From positions 62,001 to 126,000 of the forward strand of contig JAKZHN010000018.1 in assembly GCA_037179335.1 (NCBI GenBank): 64,000 nucleotides of DNA, given 5' to 3'. The notes beneath the pieces are model-generated. The model worked only from the letters and a program-made list of their open reading frames with translations, did no database searches and was not told the origin of the DNA. Made by a program: the position numbers and the translations under genes. The stretch is from Cyclaneusma minus (Eukaryota > Ascomycota > Leotiomycetes > Marthamycetales > Marthamycetaceae). This document shows positions 35,101 through 40,762 of this stretch, piece by piece (the first letter of the stretch is position 1; every line of letters begins with the position of its first letter).

Positions 35101-38100
35101 GGCATCGGTTAGCTGAAATTTACCAGCCCCCTTCTGTCAGCGAGGCTCCAGCAACCGTCGAGCCATCCTCAGATCACCGCAATGTTCAGGCTGAGCCCCT
35201 AGAGCCTGCCGACTCATCCTTGACTTCGATCAAAAATCATCGTCGACAGGCTGAACTATACCAGCCGCCAGAAATACTTGCCACAGACAAACCTGGGATA
35301 GATGTCCCAAAGACGGCACACAGCCGTAGTGTGTCCTTCTCGCAACCCGTGGATGAGCCGAGCACGAATCGTTCTTTCTCTCCTCCCGTCATCTCCTTGT
35401 CAGCTCCCGACAATGAACCTAGCCATGAGTCCAAACTCGGCGAAGAGCTCTCAGATGCTGGCTCCAATCGAACCTCCGACGCGGAAGGTACCAGTGCACA
35501 TAGCAGTCAATTTTCTCTGACGCCTTCTCGTCGTGGTAGCAAGAAAAAGAGGAAGCTCGTTGCTGCCGTTGTTCCACGGGAAGACGTGACGGGTATCGAA
35601 TCCGGTCAGCTCGTTCTGAAAGATCGTGCCGAGGCACTTCCCGAACTGGGAGACAGCCCTCAACTTCTCCCAATTGCTTCTGCGTCATCAGGAGACACCG
35701 AGTCGCACGAGCCACACATGCCTACTTCGCAAGAAGTTGTGCTTCTCGGACCTGAACAGACTGTTGACAATTTTGTGACCAACGAGCCGGCGAAAAAGAG
35801 CAAGAAGTCGAAGAAGAGAAATTTCACTCCGGGCAAGAATCAGGAGCCTGACTTTGAGAAAGCATTCGATGTGTCTGGTGAAGAACTCAGTAGCAGTCCT
35901 CAAGAGGCTGAGTCAGGTCAGTCAAAATCAGTCACACCTGATGAGTCTGCGCTCGGATCACGGAGTGAGTCTCGTGGTCTGGGAATCGCTGGGATCGGTG
36001 GATTAGCAGCAGCAGGAGCCGCGTTGGCCTATGAAGCTACAAAGTCTGATGACACGACAAAGTCCGATGGACCCACGAAATCCGAGCCTCCTGCAGACCA
36101 GCCAGCAAAGTTCTCAAAAAAGCAGTCCAAGAAAGAAAAGCGCAAGAAGAATGTTGATCGTCGGTCCGCACAAGAAGACGATCTTTTCGATGACCCGCAA
36201 CTATGGGAGTGTGCCGATCGCAGACAGCACGAGGAAGTTGGAGAAGAGGAAGCTCGGGATGACTATTGGTCAGGTAACAATCAGGAGGAAGCAAGGGCTG
36301 AGGAATTGAAGGAGGAGACAAATGGGAAGCAGCCCGCCGAAGGACTGTCACTTCCTAAGACTTCCAGTCCCGGGTGGTCATTTGAAAACTTGGAAGGCTC
36401 CAAGGAGTCTACACGGGATGCCAAAGATCAAACGAGATCTGGACCGGAAGATCAACCACCTGCGGATTTCCAGCCTGTGAATTTCCAACCTCCTGGCGAA
36501 GCATCAGAGCAAAACTGGAACGACAAAACTGATGAATTCCTACTCACGTCGAAAAGGAGCAAGCGCGAGATACGAAAACTTGGACTTTTGCCAGGCGACT
36601 TGACCCCGGTGAGATTCGAGAGCCCAACTCGAGAAAATCTTGAGTCACCTTGCACTCCAATCACTTTTCCCACAAGAAGAGTCGAAAATCGGCCGCTAGA
36701 CGAACATCGACGACTGAGTACTCCTCTGAGCGCCAGGCACTATGGTGCGCCAGACCTTTCCCCTCTCCGCGAGGAAGAGGATTTCGCACCCGCTTCATCT
36801 GACGTATCCAAGGAGAACATCTCCCAGCGAAGACAGCAAGAAGTCAAGGATGACGTTAATAGGGATAGTGGTCTTGTTACTGGATCTCCAATGCCATCAC
36901 CAAAACTCCGGCATTTGTCGCCCCATGAGCCTGAGCCCGTTCGCGACAGTGCCATTCATCTTCGCGATCATTCTGGTCCTCCATCTAAGAGAAATTCCGC
37001 GGTCACATCCACCGATGAAGCACTCCAACGTCTTTCATGGCCAGCTGTCAATGAAGAAGCCGAGACTGTTGACCTGGAGCGTTCTCTTCGACCCAAAGCT
37101 GAATCAGAGTCTCCTCCCCAAGGCCACGACGATCGAATTCGTGGTGTCAAAGTCCGACGGAGCCCTGAGCAGCGTCATCCTGAACAGCGTCACGATGAGA
37201 AAGAAATCAAGGCAGAGACGCCGCCTCCACGCAAAGTTCATGATATTGCACCAGCACTTGGAGCAGTGGCAGGCGGTGGAGGCGTCGCAGCTCTAGCCAG
37301 GAGCTTCAACGAACGAGCTGCCAGTCCAATCAATCCACCACCGCATCGCAGTCCCAGTGCGCAAAGCCATCGCTCAGTCTCTGTCAACCGTCTGCACTCC
37401 AAGACCCCCGAGAGCTCTGTCTCAGTCAATCGCCTCCAGTCAAAAACGCCGGAGATAAGGCCCCCTAGCTCCGCCAGTGTGCGATCCTTAGGCAACCGGT
37501 CAGCGACCAGCACGCCTCCGCTCCGCCGTAGTGACCGTAAGTTTAGCGGCGACCTAAGATCGCTCGGCCAACGCAGCACTTCGAACCTCAACGGTCCCGA
37601 ACAAGCCTCCCAACTTTCGCAATCCAGCGACAAGTCAAATCCGGTAGCAAATGAGGGCCGTCCCAGGGTGAAGGAAATGGCCGACGTCTATGTAAGTTAC
37701 TGCGACAACCACAATTCTCATTGCGACGACCAATTCCATGACCAGTCACTAACTGCCAGTGATAACCAGGACGGCTACGGCGAAGGCCGCATTGGTTCTC
37801 CCCGCTCACCAACGCGACCGCATAGCATGCGCCGACGACAGAGTCTACAAATCCTCGAGCTTGACGCACAACTCGAAAAACTAGCTGCCGAAAATCGAGC
37901 CCTGTCTGAAGCGAAAATCCACGCCGAACACCATGCTTCCATATCGCAACGAGCGCAATCGGTGTTGGCAGATCGAGATGCTGAAATTGACAGCCTCAAA
38001 CAAACACTGGACTGGCTACACAAGGAGGTGACCCGGCTGTCGGAGGTCAATGATGGTCTGCAAAGTGCCAATGCGACTCTCAGCCAGGGCAACACCGGGG

Positions 38101-39245
38101 AGCTTGAGCAGCAACATGCACAGCAGTCGAGGGAACTGGAGATGCTGCAGTCGGCACATCTGAACTTGCGCAATGAGGCTGCAGCTTCGGTGCAAGAGAA
38201 AGACAATGAGATTGCACGGCTGCGACAAGAACTTGAGGCTGCGAAACAGCAGATCAGAGATATGCAGCGGCAGATTCTGGCTAGCAAAGGAGATGAGTTC
38301 CTGGTCGTTCGCGATGAGGATTACTTTGACAATGCGTGTCAGTCGCTGTGTCAGCATGTTCAACAATGGGTGCTGCGATTCTCGAAATTCTCGGATATGC
38401 GAGCCTGTCGACTCACGAGTGAGATCAACAATGACAAGATCCTTGATCGACTCGACAACTCTGTGTTGGACGGGTCGGATGTGGACAGCTATCTGGCTGA
38501 TCGTGTCCGACGCCGAGATGTGTTCATGTCGATGACGATGAACATGATCTGGGAGTTTGTGTTTACACGGTATTTATTCGGGATGGATCGAGAGCAGCGT
38601 CAGAAGCTGAAGGCGTTGGAGAAGCATCTTTCTGAAGTCGGTCCTGCTTCTGCCGTGCATCAATGGCGAGCAGTGACGTTGACTTTGCTGGCAAGACGCG
38701 ATGCCTTCCAACATCAGCGGTCGCAGGATACGGAGGCTGTCGCAGCCGAAATCTTCAGTACTCTGTCGGGTATCTTGCCACCGCCAAGCAACAAGGAAGA
38801 TATCCTTCAAGAGCAACTTCAGAAGGTTTTGAAGTCTGCAGTGGACTTGAGCATTGAGATGCGATGTCAGCGTGCAGAGTACATGATGCTGCCGCCGTTG
38901 AGTCCCGAGTACGATGACAATGGAGATATCGCGCGGAAGGTGGCTTTCAATGCCTCTCTGATGAATGAGAGGTCCGGCGATACGGTCTCGAATGAGGAGT
39001 TGGAGCAGCAGCAGGCCATTGTGAGAGTGGTGCTGTTCCCACTGGTGGTGAAGAGAGGTGATGATACCGGGGCTGGCGATGAAGAGATTGTGGTCTGTCC
39101 AGCCCAGGTACTTGTTGCCAAAGCGAAGAAGTCGGTGAGAATGCTGGATCCAGGATCACAGAGCAGGATCAGCATGCAGAGCAGTATGCCTACGGAGCTT
39201 CGGGCTGATGATGAGGATGATAGCATGGTGGGCGGGCAGATATGA
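17115..39245 (+). CDS. Giant involucrin-repeat-type protein
   Basis: One gene encodes about 7,350 residues (exons 17115-37691 and 37770-39245; 78-nt intron with GTAAGT, CTAAC, CCAG). It belongs by composition and C terminus to the fungal involucrin-repeat proteins; function unknown. Order: Gly/Tyr-rich start; Arg/Ser/Asp repeats (about residues 260-330); disordered acidic sequence with roughly thirty copies of a Lys motif like KKSKKDKKKRKS, usually preceded by acidic DDFGF (nt 26.1-35.8 kb); coiled coil (nt 37.85-38.28 kb); a globular C-terminal region with Trp/Cys-containing helices (FDNACQSLCQHVQQW, MNMIWEFVFTRYLFG). Ten Gly/Ala hydrophobic segments are spaced along it. The ATG at 17115 is the first in frame with strong context. 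The intron has no in-frame stop, so retention adds 26 residues. Confidence 0.88.
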   Translation: MASERRSSHRAPSPEPTASYRPRTDKGKEKESSRSYDRERTVIVERVDSRDRGDRTLVVADPEDYVLPQESASNLRGPTHGNDAGYGYGVRYGGNGAAGAYGYQGAGGYGPPGGSGFGIPGPSGYGQPSGSTSGNPGPDANAFGQRPPPPSQQEFYERTYEYEYSSSSSSSYLDISRQFPVQKKKGVIATFFTAPSEHKLDKQRVRRRRSSNRLLKMNTSSSSSINTDLAYGTGFIKVHKRKERGVRTRRGKERDRYSTRHSERYSERTSERYSDRERFSDRGSISDRQRPSDRERFSDRERPSDFERPSDRESTKEKSKKSHLGTDAAILATGAGLAALARKQNKMDLREARRTESFKGRESAGFAGALGGPGLLGPERAGRGIPNSKISYGSDTVDEDGWESASDAGSEQSIDTALAFGAGASQLGVGQGGTSQLGLGRRKPTGSFWGFGRRKRKETVVDPRLFGPCNSLHGIVDEPVGFDDTASDLSGRYYDRPEFRQSDSYSSPDLRREDGRQLRRNDSFPSPELRREDSRQETSAGGSRTGSMQLVYPIPTSDPSRFDVGRGSVVSAQHDPYMSSRPAPVPLQQPQPITPVSQSVYEPIYTTRPENDAPPQLQRSNDVLPQRSSPSSNKKSIAGAALAGIAGGTLIGAITSDHRDDRSDRDKRREEIDYRRHELDNELAAIERGKDPMAIVRSDQDKLREDLKSERSSKLPDDTRGEVTEAPSSRRDSEAPSSRRDSEATNGRRDKRDETREERRARRDREKRERGEETREERRARKEREKERETRRELDKQSLADNDQEESRDQRRERRREERRAAERGDDRISPKSQTTTDPLAKSVESIDPFQYQVLNDDFATPDVGGTEYKLTRNLVDKNDDTPTVVTVARSPDFAKTRDRSSSVKKDDYDEKYRRERDDETNRELGHVYDETKHSTAPIAAGAIGVAAAMIAAEGYRESRSAKRRDERRSEYGDSTVSKRDRDDGSVRDVLSKEQANYYDQASQAERDRIQEEADRIYRETVMARKIASKVMRDRSASPEASIVDKYAADTEGPIVRIVTPPGMDDRKKEGPYDAPNADIRPDHEMTPREFQIFRENVTTPIVDRKTRTRAVSNPKKPSEIIPFPDKRPLLTLVRPTPTPSPAPEDMYARSEPATRSAPVEPVQTSRGTSDVVISYREVVQTPATPSSAKSVSWGKDETNFYEVQSPHDHNEISEDDRAISEDDREHESSRSRETGMIRQQDLDLERERDLPQMQLEYQVGRDHDRPEPKVAKDRKPGKVSGWGAIAAAVGVGGTAAAAASEASNGSKSSSRKDSPAREPYEYRGGVVEPKSSSSSGNRRSPPPSDTSGTERRRSPPSNSRGPPQSDMYDFPSPPVNRRSPPSNDMARSERRRSPPSSARDARSDARDFTPASGPVPSDTETPAPHIPGAFDDDIDFAATLAAGLEDTGFDPNIVIEDPTYRRRSSPPGSEKTGSFYQKPFAETVSDLTTFAVDSPGHEGAPPVQGFVEGEVPDTPREERDMPAMNDGEFTEKLSKKEQRKREKEAKRQNSETRAFDITPEDASSSKRDIEEPVDTSKLSKKELKKLEKEAKRRSIPVEDVAPPLEQETPVETPVVTGAFVEEPETYFETPKKSKKKSKKGSSTHDDAPLDSPRTLNSPREEREERRISVPIDAYDDLTSKTKSKKSASTYDDAPLDSPRAERDERRISVPIDAYDDLTNGKGATEAANDEWDVPKKKKSKRETDRYGSPQRSYSASAPSSDLSSNKKSKDKAKRRSLQWDEVDPADIGLPRSTISEVGGGNESEESRRHEESRRRSKSSSSKRAGSTYVTRDSQGDSIGDLNDYEKSRHRSKSSSSSKRASSTYDTRDRDVDSVISADAGRYDDEERRRHKRRSKSLNRDDDARSITSAPSVYDDDGKKKKEKKGGFFGALFGSKSDDMNKKQDESPKSTSPKSTRDDFEEPKKKSKKSSRSSIGDPSELYSGIGSQSVGDLVHDITQTSNGNGHAKYDDSGHHRSRDRDRRKDGDYDRRDSKEKESFLGNAGTLGAGAGIVGAAAAIAIAARRQQSKDASAVREFADADEDETKKSQPRRRSIDSIRSLSPVKMFDPEVVERRFRPSIDPQYGDLLPLPPSDSEVNDMEPFDELPSLPESRSGTPEDERLRRQRLQRRFEHSAPPKSPSQSAIPLQFRLGAKSSPITSPRSPAAARYSPVTSPSRSNDVVPTHRNRSRPSLWESSKEYKPLYLVEQTRGGSNAQQESPEDLPVLPSSGTTSRSSSQHVADDEPTPRRKSVRFEDTPFSVETGLDMPSDLGDSEESTPRASHQYGSYEASVFPSISQESTYVGPASEAPRSQEMEKSVETPPEEVPQFIPTHDKELHSGGDMTTVALAGAALGLSAAAVEALDRKKDQGDDAFDRKEVEDLAEPPRLASPQQIDPMTKDRSSFLLQDTPIGTPESKKAWQDGTEQDTPTKPIRDFSLPEVAEEQGEMTLPESDNASPVSSRLPLVAISSIVTEPVAEDQLEHKLTHVDSAETRAVDEASEPNLWTAGEAVIEPSQEPEAEPEAVADPIQDMEQEPEQNEEFALPKSKKDKKFRKDLSFQGETEPLEFPAVEPAAEPAVATSEEPFVSDTQDSAVPEGETPENTRSPGLETPVPRPFEDEKPGKKNKKKNKKASQAWEESKEPVVPGPSSEVPAEEIPAEDPQAVTEPRESASKSGGKKKNNNNKKRGKSGDQVAESMPAEGTVDESTAERGVPITDDFVSSEPDMGEKEGEENVDLTEPVQQPMPTMSESHDPAAGQLTAEDAPQMDQHGETTRDEALPQETPLPTAPLSESPVQETTPQENPLEMPSLPEIPVQETPRDETVQHPVKGTSEEGYFPSAAALHSPMTRDGPKESKSGGYFPSAVGLAAAAAGALGWIAGSNSGSISKSAKTEEDPGREQEQIAEPSTSGTRELQPTALPEEERLESTDPAQPSSSYDEDQLELAKQLQSEFSGGKKSKKDKKKRRSVPVDDFHPDESISLLDTSTRQDDVPQESQPAEEPPVEMSHSTELPPGISAEQLELARQMREEFASGSSKKSKKDKKKRQSRSSTRDGSPFLDIDSASRDASSSRDPEDAPEVSSAVASEVAQSTTPAAIESPAAPDGFEAGYKEDQLSLARQLQAEFSGGSKKGKKDKKKARSSSQIPKDENYPQESYFPSQRASDEPHGLEQSEGSATPAELDEMSRSIELPRGISAEQLELAKQMREEFAAKSGKKGKKDKKRGSLLRTATDSGLDFDSGADTSSVAGETEQAGEAVTPTAEEDFGLSSKKSKKDKKKEKRKSQSGLSTPSELAREVESDLMTETVAEEPESAVYEVATSEAAIPTVEDDFGSSSKKSKKDKKKEKRKSQSLLATPDESAREVEADQVTEPLAVDSGAVAPEAAPEVARDVGPEMNPETVPEAATPAAEDEFASTSKKSKKDKKKEKRKSQSLLATPDESPRDVETDQATEPVNMEPETVAPEAAPQVTAEVVPVEIAADAADEFALPSKKSKKGKKKDKRKSQSGLSTPGEPVIEPEAASIASPSAEESIWSVGRDIPDEFAVEQQVPVPEVAKTEPTEPAEPTEPNEPIEPPANVEDESLSAKKKSKKDKKKRKSQSGVSTPVESAPEPEIKPDVTQANEQVARGLDGEGVDEPAAVPQETALVPEVLEQETIREEAPLQEPSLPDIPLPESPLQDAPVEEVTSPVVPSQEFHSEESSLPTIPLPSSPLKEAAEEKASLPAISVPEFPAQESPVAEAPPQEPFLPDIPLPDSPMEETPVHVTLVEEASPQEPFVPTVPLPESPLQEPSSLETPTEPETALPTIPSTRSVEEAAVQETASQEEPSFPTIPLPESPVRRTTPEETLLPDAAVQEVASQEATVPDIPLPETPSQETHVQEQAMQEQPVPETSVPESVPADAEDEFALTAKRSKKDKKKDKKKRKSQSGLSTPGEPAAEPEASSGTLPSEEQTLEMGRDEPTTEHYEPVLEPPVEESADAQDDFAFPTKKSKKDKKKRKSQVDVLETGERALEAVPDVTQPLVTDEAVMPPLEMQADVGLESDQPDLPESILSEPSQAELVAEEEFAVTSKKSKKDKKKRKSQLGSQTPDETSSYPASPAPEPFIEDGRDIQFTAEPGTFEDPTPIAPEPTADEEFGFQSGKKSKKDKKKRESQVGGSIPGEPSAEPAQVGEMSTDEVENTIEPESIELPVSAPPSEAAEEESTFSSGKKSKKDKKKRKSQVGASAPEELSRPASPPAEGAMGESSEIPVSRESERDEQSAVSEREPIAGDDDFAFTSSKKSKKDKKKRKSLLSSVEYADTQPEPSAEGSTREIEATSGDAADVEKPLDDLNATEVANDTPTPATVEADDDFGGFATKKSKKDKKKKRQSVVDETWKESESAVEEPVAYETTDIELAQSSKTADQDVPTIAEKSGDSAQGEHIVEAVLAGAVGAMGAGLLGHDEKPEPSLSADKDVVDGSRDADISRDLGPSETPFESTTVKNDEPEVASDIGAVAQSHESHEQPTVEPVSRHVEFNPTREEPIAEQPTSEEPIPEQQITPEPIVEQPITAEPVPEEHIAEESIPEQHISEQPVIEEPAPKEHIFLEPIIHETTIREPIIAESVPEMVVEEPTPEQPVIEETVADKHISEDPIPEQHILEPPDTEEPIAQDQSKPRDEPATNTVLREPEPANLEDEWSMPTKKSKKDKKKRKSLAKGGDEDVSVSSTPLEPVPEPLEAAQTGEAEQQSTFDEASIAVQGADMPSEQIPEDEPTKEDEFGFSTSKRSKKDKKKKGKTSSFIPSPPAEPVENLADQIHEPAIEEAHVPAQQNDEPPADDDWGFSATKKSKKDKKKDRRASLIESSLTPDTPVETVQNAIVPAPEAIVPARDEVIVSSVPEETPRVDEETAQNNREVSLENSQATPAEEATPGDLWGPSTSKKSRKDKKKGKNVSQIEIDSPSQPDTPVESTQDPVVPAQDEADVPPIPDEPAKNDEKVVQNNREAFPEEALPSQVEDKPVDDDFAFSSFKKSKKGKKKHRLASMFENDVAEASPSPAEAPEHPILPAQAETAVPETSQESTKIDEEAVQDDREVSSEAALPVQTEQHPADDDPGFNSAKKSKKDKKKGKRASQVEEDIPVASPAPMEVPKDPVLLAQDETSVPGTLEEPAKVDEEAVQVSRDENSVPEALPEPARIDEEAFQVNSDAASVREGFNEPATPPEKAVQDNSEPLPEESLATQVEETPGDDDFGFSFSKKSKKDKKKKGKGVAQAESEVPSIPAAFVEPTEETIRPASFEPIVSTQDTEVASRDILEEEPTTSIPVAAESEEPLVAETEKPADDDFEFLPNQKSNKDKKKNKRASQVDVESSTVPETSAEPADSTNDDFFEPIQSASADAEPFSEIPPQTPEAAEHVEEPKFDDDFGFSSTKKSKKDKKKSKRASQFDIDAPPVLETPTEPVNPVDIAETPSADFAGATSAEREIPSEIPLETSDPVQPTEELPADDDFGFSSSKKSKKGKKGKRASQADVDNSKVPAVTDESTYPVDEAVAPVAEEPSQLFESQREVQVSEVPAAMDESTYPSEDLVEPAQSFKPERDIQHSETPGTIEESSHPVEESVAPIADEPPQLFESEREVQVSEVPAVMDESTYPVEDLVESTQLFEPDRDIQHSETPGTIEESSHPVEEAAALIADEPPQSLEPEPKAEPETFVEEPQPDQAKEETPISDDFSFFPLKKTKKGKNKKGKDLVDEPLYTSPPAEPAENSSAREISERDFEHIAPEPEALEVPADDDFGFSTKKDKKKKGKGKASDLATPVETTSDPTAAEKHGVQDDPSTYLITETVREPEDPFAIPTKKKSKKDKKKRNEQDILVQEPANEPAEPETSIPEPKQDVSSLSEPSAIVESIPDDCNVQTEPLETADSSSSKHSHRGAEIYQPLEAIPTGNLPSVVETPSILEPFSEDRDIQPEPPETTDSSFPSRKDRHRLAEIYQPPSVSEAPATVEPSSDHRNVQAEPLEPADSSLTSIKNHRRQAELYQPPEILATDKPGIDVPKTAHSRSVSFSQPVDEPSTNRSFSPPVISLSAPDNEPSHESKLGEELSDAGSNRTSDAEGTSAHSSQFSLTPSRRGSKKKRKLVAAVVPREDVTGIESGQLVLKDRAEALPELGDSPQLLPIASASSGDTESHEPHMPTSQEVVLLGPEQTVDNFVTNEPAKKSKKSKKRNFTPGKNQEPDFEKAFDVSGEELSSSPQEAESGQSKSVTPDESALGSRSESRGLGIAGIGGLAAAGAALAYEATKSDDTTKSDGPTKSEPPADQPAKFSKKQSKKEKRKKNVDRRSAQEDDLFDDPQLWECADRRQHEEVGEEEARDDYWSGNNQEEARAEELKEETNGKQPAEGLSLPKTSSPGWSFENLEGSKESTRDAKDQTRSGPEDQPPADFQPVNFQPPGEASEQNWNDKTDEFLLTSKRSKREIRKLGLLPGDLTPVRFESPTRENLESPCTPITFPTRRVENRPLDEHRRLSTPLSARHYGAPDLSPLREEEDFAPASSDVSKENISQRRQQEVKDDVNRDSGLVTGSPMPSPKLRHLSPHEPEPVRDSAIHLRDHSGPPSKRNSAVTSTDEALQRLSWPAVNEEAETVDLERSLRPKAESESPPQGHDDRIRGVKVRRSPEQRHPEQRHDEKEIKAETPPPRKVHDIAPALGAVAGGGGVAALARSFNERAASPINPPPHRSPSAQSHRSVSVNRLHSKTPESSVSVNRLQSKTPEIRPPSSASVRSLGNRSATSTPPLRRSDRKFSGDLRSLGQRSTSNLNGPEQASQLSQSSDKSNPVANEGRPRVKEMADVYVSYCDNHNSHCDDQFHDQSLTASDNQDGYGEGRIGSPRSPTRPHSMRRRQSLQILELDAQLEKLAAENRALSEAKIHAEHHASISQRAQSVLADRDAEIDSLKQTLDWLHKEVTRLSEVNDGLQSANATLSQGNTGELEQQHAQQSRELEMLQSAHLNLRNEAAASVQEKDNEIARLRQELEAAKQQIRDMQRQILASKGDEFLVVRDEDYFDNACQSLCQHVQQWVLRFSKFSDMRACRLTSEINNDKILDRLDNSVLDGSDVDSYLADRVRRRDVFMSMTMNMIWEFVFTRYLFGMDREQRQKLKALEKHLSEVGPASAVHQWRAVTLTLLARRDAFQHQRSQDTEAVAAEIFSTLSGILPPPSNKEDILQEQLQKVLKSAVDLSIEMRCQRAEYMMLPPLSPEYDDNGDIARKVAFNASLMNERSGDTVSNEELEQQQAIVRVVLFPLVVKRGDDTGAGDEEIVVCPAQVLVAKAKKSVRMLDPGSQSRISMQSSMPTELRADDEDDSMVGGQI
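26041..26920 (+). repeat. Alternating A-B-A-B repeat units in the giant gene
   Basis: Four units end in a Lys cluster. Units 1 and 3 read (D/E)DQL.LA.QLQ.EFSGG; units 2 and 4 read GISAEQLELA.QMREEFA. The alternation implies duplication of a two-unit block. All four continue into K.SKKDKKK-type sequence. Confidence 0.8.
33861..34274 (+). repeat. 207-nt (69-residue) tandem repeat in the giant gene
   Basis: The block beginning SEVPAAMDESTYP (33861) recurs exactly 207 nt later as SEVPAVMDESTYP (34068). Each copy contains RDIQHSETPGTIEESSHP and ADEPPQ. Near-identical DNA points to a recent in-frame duplication. Confidence 0.85.
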
Positions 39246-40762
39246 TGGTGATGATCACGATGATTTCACGAATCTCCTTTGTTGGTATGGGACTAGAGGT
39301 TGCCTGATACCTGGCGTTGATTTCGCTTCTCTTCAAATGCTTTGGGGATATCCTGCTTGGCGATCCGACGAGGCTTTTCTGTGGATATCAAAAAATACCT
39401 TTACGTTTGTATGATAGGGTTTGGGACGTAGTTAATGGAATGCGATGAGATATTGATATTGCTGAGTCACAGTGAGAAAGTGTGGTATTCGGATCGACGG
39501 CGACGGTAGTCTTGATTATCAGTGGCCACGTATAAGGGCGACGTCTGCATACATGATATTTTGGTTTCATCTCGTGTTTCGGGCAGTCAGGCTTAGCATA
39601 CCATTACGCCACCAGTCCGAAAGGGGTTTACACTTTACAGCTGACTTGGTGCTCAGTGGGTAGTAAACCCATTTCGAGCACGATGACTGGAAATAATCCA
39701 AAAGCTCGAACATTAGCCCCAAATCCGCGCAGATGAAGCCCGAAGGGCGAAATCCTTTTCAGAGACAGGAAATTTCTATGCCCCAAACCGTAGCAGCCTT
39801 GCAGGCACCTTAAGTCGTGGCATTCAGACGCAGCCCAGTATCCGCAAAGTACATTGAGCTCAAAGGGCGAACATTCCCTTTCAAAAAGGGGAGAACTAAA
39901 TCGCATCTGGAGTTTTGAACTCGCATACAGACTAATTCTGTTTGCCCTAAGCCCCTTCATCATTCCCAATCACTTGGGATACTCTCAGTCACTTGGAATA
40001 CTCTAAGTCACTTTAAATATTCCAAGTTATTCGAAATACTCTCAATTACTTGGGTTTTGGACAATTCCCGGTTACCTGGAATATTCTCAGTCTTTGGAAT
40101 AGTCTCAATTATTTGGGATACTCCAAGTCACTTGAAATACTCCTAATTACTTTGAATATTCCAAATTATTTGAAATACTCTCAGTTAAACGGGTCTTGGA
40201 ATATTCCCAATTGTTTGGAATACTCCCAGTCGGTTGGTATTGATGAGGGGAACGAAGTGATCATTTACAGAGTAAATAACAAAGGTAACAGGCAATAGAG
40301 TTATTTTCCCCTCTACAGACCGTGGCAGCCGCGAAGGCACCCTAGGTCGAGGCTATGTAGATGATTAGGAATAGTCCAAATAATCGTGGATACTCCAGAC
40401 GATCCGGTTGAGAATTACATCACCATGCTGTACCCAGACTACCTTACTTTTCATGGTACTGTAAGAACCATTCGTTGCAGCACGTCGAACTACGAGTATT
40501 CGTTCGCAGAGAGCTTAACTTGGGAGATGGAGCGCAGGCTATGCAGAAACCTCCTTCAGTATTGTGCCTGCAGCTCTACCTAGAGCGTCTGAAGTTCTAT
40601 TTGGCTGGAATACTCCCAATCATTCTGGATATCCTCAGGGACTTGGAATATTCGAAGTGATTCGGAATATTGCTAGGGACTTGGAATATTCGAAGTGATT
40701 TGGAATATCGCGAACCAGAACAAACATTCGACTGAAAGACCGCAGTCTGTACGTAGCCACCT
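39246..40762. other. Intergenic region with long 19-bp minisatellite arrays
   Basis: Bases 39960-40235 are about fourteen imperfect 19-bp units (type CAGTCACTTGGAATACTCT). Shorter runs are at 40365-40395 and 40605-40710. A copy of the CTAAATCGCATCTGGAGTTTTG element lies near 39898-39945. Two related short blocks (GCAGCC...GGCACC...GTCG) are at about 39790-39825 and 40323-40360. No gene seen. Confidence 0.65.

Noticed and set aside
17100..39240. Dozens of open frames of 60-260 codons antisense or out of frame within the giant gene (e.g. 14231-15103 type frames near IWS1, 24447-25223, 30981-31652, 34100-34885 on the minus strand)
   Set aside because: They mirror the repetitive codon pattern of the sense frame and have low-complexity Leu/Ser/Arg composition; no start or splice context or family resemblance supports them.
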